Source: an uncultured Pseudomonadota bacterium
Lineage (GTDB): Bacteria; Pseudomonadota; Gammaproteobacteria; Steroidobacterales; Steroidobacteraceae
Assembly: GCA_903890265.1 (NCBI GenBank)
Contig: CAITAM010000383.1
Coordinates: forward strand, 1 to 5,947
DNA: 5,947 nucleotides
Reading direction: 5' to 3'
A program made the position numbers and the translations under genes. The notes under the pieces are model-generated. The model saw only the letters and a program-made list of their open reading frames with translations. It did no database searches and was not told the DNA's origin. Position 1 is the first letter of the stretch. Every line of letters starts with the position of its first letter. Shown piece by piece: positions 1-5,845 of the stretch.

Positions 1-42
1 CCCCGCTGACGGCGGCGGCCGGTCGGGGGGTGCGGTTGCGTC

Positions 43-60
43 TTAGGTACAGTCGCCTAT
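43..60. promoter_or_regulatory. Weak dyad upstream of the transporter gene, possible regulator site
   Basis: TTAGGT at 43-48 is followed at 56-59 by CCTA, giving TAGG/CCTA arms eight bases apart. TTAGGT equals the left half of the DtxR/IdeR-type consensus, and DtxR-family proteins such as MntR often control Nramp genes. The right arm is short and sits one base out of register with that consensus. A poor sigma-70 pair (TTGCGT at 36-41, TATGGC at 58-63, 16-base spacer) overlaps it. The operator reading is inference from a half-site and gene context only. Confidence 0.15.
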
Positions 61-69
61 GGCGCCGCC

Positions 70-92
70 GCCGCCCGGCGGCCCATGATGGG
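70..92. repeat. Two abutting short dyads in the transporter leader
   Basis: GCCGCC-C-GGCGGC at 70-82 is followed immediately by CCCAT-G-ATGGG at 82-92, which shares base 82 with it. Both are perfect inverted repeats with a one-base centre. They lie 10 to 32 bases before the ribosome binding site of the transporter and could form small leader hairpins or a protein-binding site. In such GC-rich DNA the first dyad could arise by chance. The second, which contains A and T, is less trivial. Confidence 0.3.
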
Positions 93-101
93 CACCGTCC
101 C

Positions 102-107
102 GGAGAG
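102..107 (+). promoter_or_regulatory. Ribosome binding site that sets the transporter start
   Basis: GGAGAG at 102-107 lies six bases before the ATG at 114, and its GGAG core lies eight bases before it, which is good Shine-Dalgarno spacing. This favours ATG 114 over an in-frame GTG at 30 whose extra 28 residues are Arg-rich and unlike any transporter N-terminus. Confidence 0.75.
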
Positions 108-113
108 CCGTCC

Positions 114-1409
114 ATGCGCGAGGCCGACGACCCGCTGCCGCCGCCCGCCACGCCTGCCGGCCGCGGTCTCCTTGCGCGGCTCGGTCCGGGCTTCATCACG
201 GGCGTGGCCGATGACGACCCGAGCGGTATCGCGACCTACGCGCAGGCCGGCGCCGCGTTCGGTCTCAACCTGCTCTTTACGATGCCGCTGACCTACCCGC
301 TGATGGCCGCGATCCAGTCGATCTCGGCACGCATCGGCCGCGTCACCGGCCGGGGCCTCGCCGCCAACCTCAAGGCGCATTACCCGCCACTCGTGGTCGA
401 GACCGCGGTGCTGCTGCTCTTCGTTGCCAATGCCATCAACATCGCCGCCGACGTCGCGGCGATGGGCGAGGTGGGCGAGCTCCTGACCGGGCTTAACCGG
501 CACCTCGGCACGCTGTTCTTCACGGTGCTGAGCCTGCTGCTGCAGGTGTACGTGCCGTACCACCGCTACGTGCGTGTGCTGCGCTGGCTGACGCTGTCGC
601 TGCTCGCGTATTTCCTCGTGCTGTTCACGGTGGCGGTGCCGTGGCCCGAGGTGCTGCGCCGCACGCTCCTGCCGCAGCTGCGGTTCAGCGCAGCGGAGGC
701 CGAGCTCATCGTCGCGGTATTCGGCACCACCATCAGCCCCTACCTCTTCTTCTGGCAGGCGTCGCAGGAGGTCGAGGACCTCGGCCAGGCGGGTGGCGGG
801 GCGGCGCTCTGCGTCACCGAGCCGAGCGAGACGGCACGCCGGGAACTGCAGCGCATCCGCCTCGACACGTGGACTGGCATGCTGTACTCGAACGTCACCG
901 CGTACTGCATCATCCTCTCCACGGCCGTGACGCTGCACGTGGCGCACCTGACCACGATCACGACCGCGGCCGAGGCGGCGCAGGCCCTGAAGCCGCTGGC
1001 GGGTGAGTTTGCCTTCGCGGTCTTTGCGCTCGGCGTGCTCGGCGTGGGTCTCATCGGCGTACCGGTGCTGAGCGGGGCGAGCGCCTACGCGGTGGCCGAG
1101 ACCCGCGGCTGGACGCTCGGGCTCGAGCGGTCACCGGGCGAGGCGCCGCGTTTCTACGGCCTCATCGCCCTGAGCTACGCGCTGGCTCTCGCGCTGCAGT
1201 TCCTGCCGGTTGATCCGATGCGCGCGCTCGTGCTGTCGGCGACCGTGAACGGCGTCGTCGCGGTGCCGCTCATGGTGCTGATCCTCCTGCTCAGCCAGCG
1301 GCCGGGGGTGCTCGGCGTGCACCGGCCCACCGGCTCGCTCCTCGCCCTCGGCTGGCTGGCGACCGCGGTCATGGCGCTCGCCAGCGTCCGGATGCTGCTG
1401 CCCGACTGA
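114..1409 (+). CDS. Nramp-family (SLC11-like) divalent metal-ion transporter, divergent branch
   Basis: A 431-residue polytopic inner-membrane protein with about 11 hydrophobic segments, near the usual Nramp length. The Nramp fold is recognised from GPGFITGVADDDPSG (residues 24-38), which matches the broken first helix with its DPGN motif; from ANAINIAADVAAMGE (105-119), which matches helix 3; and from GTTISPYLFFWQ (204-215), which matches the broken sixth helix with its MPH motif. The metal-binding Asp is kept (D35), but the DPGN Asn is Gly38 and the MPH Met and His are Ser208 and Tyr210. The helix-3 proton-path Asp is kept (D113), while the Glu three residues later is Ala116. Classical members (MntH, DMT1) import Mn2+ or Fe2+ with protons. 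Here the substrate is uncertain and could be Mg2+, Mn2+, Fe2+ or other, so no symbol is given. The start is set by GGAGAG at 102-107. The gene converges on the regulator gene across 110 bases and appears monocistronic. Family call is firm; substrate is not. Confidence 0.88.
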   Translation: MREADDPLPPPATPAGRGLLARLGPGFITGVADDDPSGIATYAQAGAAFGLNLLFTMPLTYPLMAAIQSISARIGRVTGRGLAANLKAHYPPLVVETAVLLLFVANAINIAADVAAMGEVGELLTGLNRHLGTLFFTVLSLLLQVYVPYHRYVRVLRWLTLSLLAYFLVLFTVAVPWPEVLRRTLLPQLRFSAAEAELIVAVFGTTISPYLFFWQASQEVEDLGQAGGGAALCVTEPSETARRELQRIRLDTWTGMLYSNVTAYCIILSTAVTLHVAHLTTITTAAEAAQALKPLAGEFAFAVFALGVLGVGLIGVPVLSGASAYAVAETRGWTLGLERSPGEAPRFYGLIALSYALALALQFLPVDPMRALVLSATVNGVVAVPLMVLILLLSQRPGVLGVHRPTGSLLALGWLATAVMALASVRMLLPD

Positions 1410-1465
1410 CACGCCCCGGCTGTGCACGGCACCCGCGCGGCGGAACGGGTGTCACCCCTCACCGC

Positions 1466-1498
1466 CGCGACGGGAGGCCGTCGCGAGGGCCCGTCGCG
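1466..1498. terminator. GC-rich hairpin with an alternative pairing partner between converging genes
   Basis: CGCGACGG (1466-1473) pairs perfectly with CCGTCGCG (1478-1485) around the loop GAGG. The same left arm extended to nine bases (1466-1474) also pairs perfectly with CCCGTCGCG at 1490-1498, so two hairpins are mutually exclusive. A smaller stem, CACCCG (1430-1435) with CGGGTG (1446-1451), lies to the left. There is no U-tract after the stem on either strand, so it is not a textbook intrinsic terminator. Its place between two converging stop codons suggests a role in ending or protecting one or both transcripts. Confidence 0.4.
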
Positions 1499-1519
1499 CC
1501 GCGGGTTGAGAAGGCCGGC

Positions 1520-3451
1520 TCAGCTGCCGAGCCGACTCCGCCGCTCGGCGTCGGTGGCCCCGTCCGCGTCGTGCATGCGCCGCAGGAACTGCTCGGCCTC
1601 GCCACTCGTGAGTGGCGAGCTCAACAGGAACCCCTGCCCGAGTTCGCAGTGCTGCTCCTGCAGGAACAGCAGCTGCGAGAAATCCTCGACACCCTCGGCC
1701 ACGACGCTGAGGCCCATGGTCTTGGCCATGGAGATCATGGCGGCGACGATGGCGCTGTCCTCCGCCGAGTCACCACCCGGCCGGGTCACGAAGGACTTGT
1801 CGATCTTGAGACGGTCGACCGGGTAATCCTTCAGGCGGCCGAAACTCGAGTAACCGGTACCGAAATCGTCGATGGCGAGCGCGACGCCGAGCGTCTTCAG
1901 CCGGCGTGTCACCTGGTACGCCCATGCCTCGTCCTTCATGACCAGCGACTCGGTGATCTCGAGCTCGAGGCTAGAGGCCGGCAGGCCCGTGTCGGCCAGT
2001 ACGGCGGCCACCAGTTCCACGAATTCCTTCTGCGCAAACTGGACGGGTGACACGTTCACCGCGATGCGGCCGAGGGGGAGTCCGTCGGCAAGCCACCGTT
2101 GCGCCTGGTGGCAGGCCGCGCGCAACACCCATTCGCCGATCGACAGGATGAGCCCGGTGGCCTCGGCCAGCGGGATGAAGGACAGCGGCGGGACGAGTCC
2201 GAGCTCGGGGCTGTGCCAGCGCAGCAGGGCCTCGACGCTCGAGATGCGTCCGGTGTGCAGGTCGAACTGGGGCTGGTAGTGCAGCGACAGCTCGTTGTTG
2301 GCGATCGCATTGCGCAGCCTCGACTCCATCTCGAGCTGCGCCACCGCACCGGCGTTCATCTTCTCGTCATAGAACACAAACGTGCCCGGGGCGGCGCGCT
2401 TCGCCGCGTACATCGCCAGATCCGCGTGCCGCAGCAGCGATTCGGCGTCCTGCCCGTCCTGGGGGTACATCGCGACGCCGATGCTCGGCGTCACCGTGCA
2501 CTCGGTCTCGCCGAGCAGCACGGACTGCGACAGCGCCTTGATGAGGCGGTCGGCGATGAGTCCCGCCTCACCGGGCGACATCACCTCGGGCAGCAGCGCC
2601 ATGAACTCGTCACCGCCAAGCCGCGCGCAGTCATTGCCCCGCTGCCGACTGGCGTTGACGTGGATGAAATCGTCCGACTTTCGCACCGTCGCGCGCAGTC
2701 GGTCGGCCACGACGCGCAGCAGCTCGTCGCCCGCGGTATGGCCCAGCGTGTCGTTGATGCGCTTGAAGTTGTCGAGGTCTATGTACAGCAGGGCCATGGT
2801 CTTGCCGTGGCGCTGGGCGTTCTCGAGGCACGCACGCATGCGGTCGCGGAACTGCGCCCGGTTCGGCAATCCGGTCAGTGAATCGTAGTAGGCCAGTTGT
2901 GCGATGCGCTGCTCGGCGCGCCATTTGTGCCCGAGGGCGAGCGCCATCTGGCGGACCTCCTGGGGGTGGAATGGCTTGGCGAGGAAGAAGAATTTGTCCT
3001 CGGGCGGGATCCGCGCCGAGAGTTCCTCGGTGTCGACATCCGAGTAGGCGCTGCAAAGGCAGATGCTGACGTTCTCGTCCATCGCCCGGATTTCCGCGGC
3101 CGCCCAGGCGCCGTCCCTGCCCGGGGGCATGCGCATGTCGAGGAACACCACGGCAAAGGGGGCGCCACTGGCGATGGCCTGGCGCACGGCCTCGACGGCC
3201 GCCTCGGCACTGCTCGCGGCCTCGACCCGAAAGCGCGTGCGGGTCGGGGGTGCGGGGGGCGCCGCGCGCGGCGCCCCGGCACGGGGGAAGAGTCGCGCCC
3301 GCAGATCCTCCAGGGAGTCCTTGCGTGCCTCGCTCTCGGCGTTGGTCGCCGGGCACAGGAGTTCCCGGTAGGCATCAAGGATGGCCGGCTCGTCGTCGAC
3401 GACGAGGACCCGTATCGGATGCAGTTCAGTGTCGTTCAATGGATGCCTCAT
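1520..3451 (-). CDS. Response regulator with REC, GGDEF and EAL domains (cyclic-di-GMP turnover)
   Basis: A 643-residue cytoplasmic signalling protein. REC domain (about 12-175): acidic pair D19/D20, phospho-acceptor D105 in FLDMRMPPGRDG, S134 and K159 of AKPF. A non-conserved Ala/Pro-rich stretch (about 33-72) lengthens the loop after the first helix. GGDEF domain (about 188-360): YYDSLTGLPNR, IDLDNFKRINDTLGH with D225 and N233, and an intact GGDEF at 279-283, so diguanylate cyclase activity is expected. EAL domain (about 370-628): EAL at 407-409, N466, E498 and E501 of ELEITES, D528/D529 of DDFGTGYSS, K549, E586 and Q606, the residues of active c-di-GMP phosphodiesterases. An RxxD (257-260) stands 18 residues before GGDEF instead of five. 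No DNA-binding domain is present; output should be c-di-GMP level. The start ATG shares the sequence ATGA with the stop of the kinase gene and has only a weak AGG before it, so translational coupling is likely. Which activity dominates cannot be told from sequence. Confidence 0.95.
   Translation of the reverse strand: MRHPLNDTELHPIRVLVVDDEPAILDAYRELLCPATNAESEARKDSLEDLRARLFPRAGAPRAAPPAPPTRTRFRVEAASSAEAAVEAVRQAIASGAPFAVVFLDMRMPPGRDGAWAAAEIRAMDENVSICLCSAYSDVDTEELSARIPPEDKFFFLAKPFHPQEVRQMALALGHKWRAEQRIAQLAYYDSLTGLPNRAQFRDRMRACLENAQRHGKTMALLYIDLDNFKRINDTLGHTAGDELLRVVADRLRATVRKSDDFIHVNASRQRGNDCARLGGDEFMALLPEVMSPGEAGLIADRLIKALSQSVLLGETECTVTPSIGVAMYPQDGQDAESLLRHADLAMYAAKRAAPGTFVFYDEKMNAGAVAQLEMESRLRNAIANNELSLHYQPQFDLHTGRISSVEALLRWHSPELGLVPPLSFIPLAEATGLILSIGEWVLRAACHQAQRWLADGLPLGRIAVNVSPVQFAQKEFVELVAAVLADTGLPASSLELEITESLVMKDEAWAYQVTRRLKTLGVALAIDDFGTGYSSFGRLKDYPVDRLKIDKSFVTRPGGDSAEDSAIVAAMISMAKTMGLSVVAEGVEDFSQLLFLQEQHCELGQGFLLSSPLTSGEAEQFLRRMHDADGATDAERRSRLGS
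3256..3277. repeat. Perfect 22-base palindrome inside the regulator gene
   Basis: GGGGCGCCGCG at 3256-3266 is followed directly by its exact reverse complement at 3267-3277. It lies in the part of the regulator gene that encodes about residues 59-66, inside the Ala/Pro-rich insertion of the REC domain. As mRNA it could fold into a very stable hairpin about 175 bases into the regulator's coding region. The repetitive codons for Ala, Pro, Gly and Arg make such palindromes easier to form by chance. Confidence 0.8.
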
Positions 3452-5355
3452 GCGGCCTGTGCCGCGTTACTAGCCGATGCCGATGCCGATGCCGATGCCG
3501 ATGCCGACGCCGACGGCAGTGGCACCACGACGTCGAAACAGGTGCCAAGGCCCGGACCGTCGCTGGCGACGCTGATGCCGCCACCGGCCGCGCGCAGCGC
3601 GTTCGCGCACCAGTGCAGGCCGATGCCGGAGTTGGTGTCCTTTGACTTGGTCGAGAACTGCCGCTCGAACAGTCTCGGCATCACGACAGGGTCAATCCCT
3701 GCGCCGTCATCGCGGAACTGGCAGTGCAGGCTGGCGTAGCCACCGTCGTCGCGAATCGAGGCCGTGACCTTGAGGTGCACGGGGCCGGTGGCCCCCGCGC
3801 GGGGTGCCTCCGCCGCATTGACGATCAGGTTCTGGAAGACCTGGCGCAGTACCGTGGCGGGCAGCCGCAGCGAGCCCATGGCGTCCATCTCGTGGCTCGG
3901 CTCGACGACGATCCGGTCGCGCAGGGAATCGGGTACGAGGTCCTGCGCCTCGCGCAGGATGGCGACGGGGCGGGCGGCCTCGAGCACCGCGCCGGCCCTG
4001 CTTCGGCGCACCTGGTCGGTCAGGATCCGCTGGATGGCCTGCAGCTGGCCGGCGGCGACCTCGGACTCGGCGTGCGCCGACGACACCACGCGCGCGAGTT
4101 CCAGCCCGGCCAGGCGCGAAAACTCGGCGAGGTCGGCCCGTCGGGCGGCGTCCGTGTCGGCGCTCGCGAGTTCCGCGGCGACCAGTTCCATCTCGGCGGT
4201 CGGCGCGCGGCGCAGTCGCTCCTCGATCGTCGACACCCGCAGGGCGAGCGGGGTGAGTGCATTGCCGAGGTTGTGCAGCGCGCCGGAGGCCATCTCCGCG
4301 ACGCCGGCGCTGAACGACTTGTCGATGAGATCGGCGCGCGTCCGCGCGAGCCGACCGACCATGTGGTCAAAGGTATTGGCGAGTACCGCGAGTTCGTCGG
4401 ATCCCGGCCGGTGCAGGCGCTTGCCGAGGTCGTCGCTGGCGGCGATCTCGGCCGCGTGCGCGGTGATGTCGTTCAGCGGGTGGAAGATGACGCGGTTCAG
4501 GTGCAGCAGGAACGCCGCGAGCACGAGCCCGGCGAGCACGAAGAGGGCGATGGACGTGAGGAGAATCGTCTCCTGCGCATGCGACGAGATCGTCCTCGGG
4601 GTGCTCGAGACGAGTTCAAGGGAGGGCGCACCGGTCAGATCGCTGATGCGCCGCCGGAGCACGGTCATGGGGTCCGACGTCCCTCTGGCGGGCGCAGGCA
4701 TCGCCCCGGCAGGCCCGACCGCGACGAGCGCCACGTTGGCCTCGGGCACTTTCGCTGCCCGGGCAAGTTCTGCCGCTGACAGCAATCGCCCGAGGAGCAG
4801 GGCGCCGGCGGGGTGGCCCGTGCCCGTGCCGTTGAGGACAGGGGCCAGGGCGAGGAGCATCGGCCCGGCGCTCGTCGTCACGAGGCCGGTCACGACCCGT
4901 GCGCTGCCGATTTCGCCGCGCAGCGGATCATGCTCGGCGATGCCGTGGGCGGCGAAGAGATCGATCCGTGCCGGCACGACCTTCCCTGCGGCGAGGCTCC
5001 CGGACCAGACGTAGCGGCCGTCGAGGTCGATGAACGCGATCGCATCGGCGCGGATGTCGTGCAGTGCCGAGGCGGTGATATTCGTCTCGAGATACTCGTC
5101 GCTCGGTGCCAGCAGGTAATTGTAGGTGGCGCTCCAGTTGCCCCAGTCGCGCGCCCACAGCGCGAGGCCCTCGCGCTCGCGGTCAAAGGCATCGCTGAGG
5201 CGCTCCAGGGTCGCGTCCGCCTGCTGGCGCTCCAGCCTGTCGAAGTCGCGCAGCATCATGTTGCGCTGCACGAGGTATTGCGACAGGCCGAGGACGATTA
5301 ACGTGAGGGTGGCGACGGCAAGCACGCGCTCGCGGATGTTCATGGATGGGCGCAT
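3448..5355 (-). CDS. Membrane sensor histidine kinase with CHASE4 and HAMP domains
   Basis: A 635-residue sensor kinase, first gene of a two-gene operon. Order: TM1 (about 11-29); extracytoplasmic CHASE4-like region (about 30-262) with the typical ALWARDWGNWSATYNYL and YLETN segment near 65-92; TM2 (about 264-286); HAMP (about 287-343); H-box SGALHNLGNALTPLA with predicted phospho-His H361; ATPase domain with N-box QNLIVNAAEA (N509, N513), G1 DDGAGID (about 549-555), FSTK (567-570) and G2 GIGLH (577-581). The H-box is the HN(V/L)GN type, so the residue after His is Asn362 instead of the usual acidic residue. It ends in a 21-residue tail (SA)7S-NAAQAA from a hexamer repeat. The stop overlaps the regulator's start as ATGA, so the regulator is its likely partner. 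ATG 5355 is preferred because TGGAA lies four bases upstream; ATG 5343 (631 residues) is nearly as good. An open frame continues to 5700 but gives an Arg/Pro-rich extension before TM1. The ligand is unknown. Confidence 0.9.
   Translation of the reverse strand: MRPSMNIRERVLAVATLTLIVLGLSQYLVQRNMMLRDFDRLERQQADATLERLSDAFDREREGLALWARDWGNWSATYNYLLAPSDEYLETNITASALHDIRADAIAFIDLDGRYVWSGSLAAGKVVPARIDLFAAHGIAEHDPLRGEIGSARVVTGLVTTSAGPMLLALAPVLNGTGTGHPAGALLLGRLLSAAELARAAKVPEANVALVAVGPAGAMPAPARGTSDPMTVLRRRISDLTGAPSLELVSSTPRTISSHAQETILLTSIALFVLAGLVLAAFLLHLNRVIFHPLNDITAHAAEIAASDDLGKRLHRPGSDELAVLANTFDHMVGRLARTRADLIDKSFSAGVAEMASGALHNLGNALTPLALRVSTIEERLRRAPTAEMELVAAELASADTDAARRADLAEFSRLAGLELARVVSSAHAESEVAAGQLQAIQRILTDQVRRSRAGAVLEAARPVAILREAQDLVPDSLRDRIVVEPSHEMDAMGSLRLPATVLRQVFQNLIVNAAEAPRAGATGPVHLKVTASIRDDGGYASLHCQFRDDGAGIDPVVMPRLFERQFSTKSKDTNSGIGLHWCANALRAAGGGISVASDGPGLGTCFDVVVPLPSASASASASASASASNAAQAA
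3475..3516. repeat. Hexanucleotide tandem repeat (CGATGC) in the kinase 3' end
   Basis: Five identical CGATGC units (3475-3504) are followed by two variant units, CGACGC and CGACGG (3505-3516). Read on the minus strand in the kinase frame, each perfect unit is TCG-GCA, giving Ser-Ala, and the whole tract gives (SA)7S with flanking codons. The nearest repeat edge is 24 bases before the regulator's start codon. Because the unit is six bases, gain or loss of units keeps the kinase in frame and changes only tail length. Exact identity of the five units is consistent with recent slippage. Confidence 0.95.
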
Positions 5356-5390
5356 CGGGTTCCAGGCCGTTACAGCAGCGGATGGCGCGC

Positions 5391-5406
5391 CTGATATTGC
5401 ATAAGC
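5391..5406 (-). promoter_or_regulatory. AT-richer patch, possible -10 region of the kinase operon
   Basis: The patch around 5392-5404 is the most AT-rich spot near the kinase start. On the minus strand it reads GCTTATGCAATATCA, which holds the -10-like hexamers TATGCA and CAATAT. A start of transcription just below it would leave a leader of roughly 30-40 bases before ATG 5355. No good -35 hexamer lies at 16-18 bases: the nearest, TTCACG, is only 14 from CAATAT. Its presence also argues that the kinase reading frame does not really begin at 5700. Confidence 0.2.
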
Positions 5407-5833
5407 CGGCGGCCGTGAATCGAGCGCCAGTGCACAGAACGCGCGCGGCGGCGGTTCCCTCGGGCGAACTGGGAGGCACGTCACAGGCGTGCCGTGGCCG
5501 TGTGGAGCGAACGCCGGGTGTTGCGTTCTGCAGGCGTCGGACCACCGGTCGCGGGCGGGCAACGCGCGACGGCAGGGTGGGGTCGCTGAACGCCCAAATC
5601 TGTTCGGTCCCGGACTCCGGCACGCATTGCGTGCAGCCAGACGCGCTGCCTCGTTATCGGCGGTCAGTCGTCGGGGCGTAGGTCTAGTTCCCGTCGGCAT
5701 CCAACATCCGTCGCTCGCCGGTCACTGTCGTCCGTGGCGCCCCGTGGGGGTGTCGCGCGAGGTGCGTGTTGCGGTGCGGACCCCGCGACGGTTGCCGTAA
5801 GCGTCACGCGCCCGCACCGGCATCACCCGTATC

Positions 5834-5838
5834 AAGGA
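5834..5838 (+). promoter_or_regulatory. Ribosome binding site of the partial rightward gene
   Basis: AAGGA at 5834-5838 stands seven bases before the ATG at 5846, near-ideal Shine-Dalgarno spacing. It supports the partial frame at the right edge as a real gene start. Confidence 0.7.
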
Positions 5839-5845
5839 CCCCGCC

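Larger units (their letters stand above)
5356..5845. other. Divergent intergenic region, no convincing gene
   Basis: About 490 bases separate the kinase start from the rightward exported-protein gene, so promoters for both should lie here. Visible structure: GGCACG/CGTGCC stem at 5475-5493 with a seven-base loop; a perfect CCGGA-C-TCCGG dyad at 5610-5620; and directly beside it a GCACGC-ATT-GCGTGC hairpin at 5620-5634. None is followed by a T-run on either strand. Open frames through the region give Arg/Pro-rich translations without family resemblance or a well-placed ribosome binding site. No tRNA-like T-loop was found. I see no clear sigma-70 promoter for the rightward gene. A small RNA cannot be excluded. 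Confidence 0.5.

Noticed and set aside
30..113. Transporter start at GTG 30
   Set aside because: The extra 28 residues are Arg-rich and untypical, while ATG 114 has a well-spaced GGAGAG.
57..947. Long minus-strand open frame (296 codons) opposite the transporter gene
   Set aside because: Its translation is rich in Arg, His, Gln and Glu with no family resemblance, as expected for the antisense shadow of a GC-rich gene; the plus strand here clearly encodes Nramp helices.
2099..2881. Plus-strand open frame of 260 codons opposite the GGDEF/EAL coding region
   Set aside because: Shadow of a well-supported gene with all cyclic-di-GMP motifs on the minus strand; the plus-strand translation is low-complexity and unrecognisable.
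3475..3516. Hexamer tract as a CRISPR-like or phase-variation switch
   Set aside because: There are no spacers, and the unit length is a multiple of three, so slippage cannot shift the kinase frame.
5591..5640. Possible tRNA or intrinsic terminator around the 5610-5634 dyads
   Set aside because: No GGTTCGA-type T-loop or cloverleaf pairing could be found, and no T-run follows the hairpin on either strand.
5356..5700. Kinase reading frame extended to an ATG at 5700 (750 residues)
   Set aside because: The added 115 residues are Arg/Pro/Ala-rich with no domain, and place TM1 far from the N-terminus. An AT-rich promoter-like patch lies inside the extension, and ATG 5355 or 5343 directly precedes a normal sensor N-terminus.
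5489..5800. Plus-strand open frame of 103 codons in the divergent region
   Set aside because: It starts at GTG, the nearest GGGAGG (5471-5476) is 12 bases away, and the translation is Arg/Pro-rich without recognisable features.
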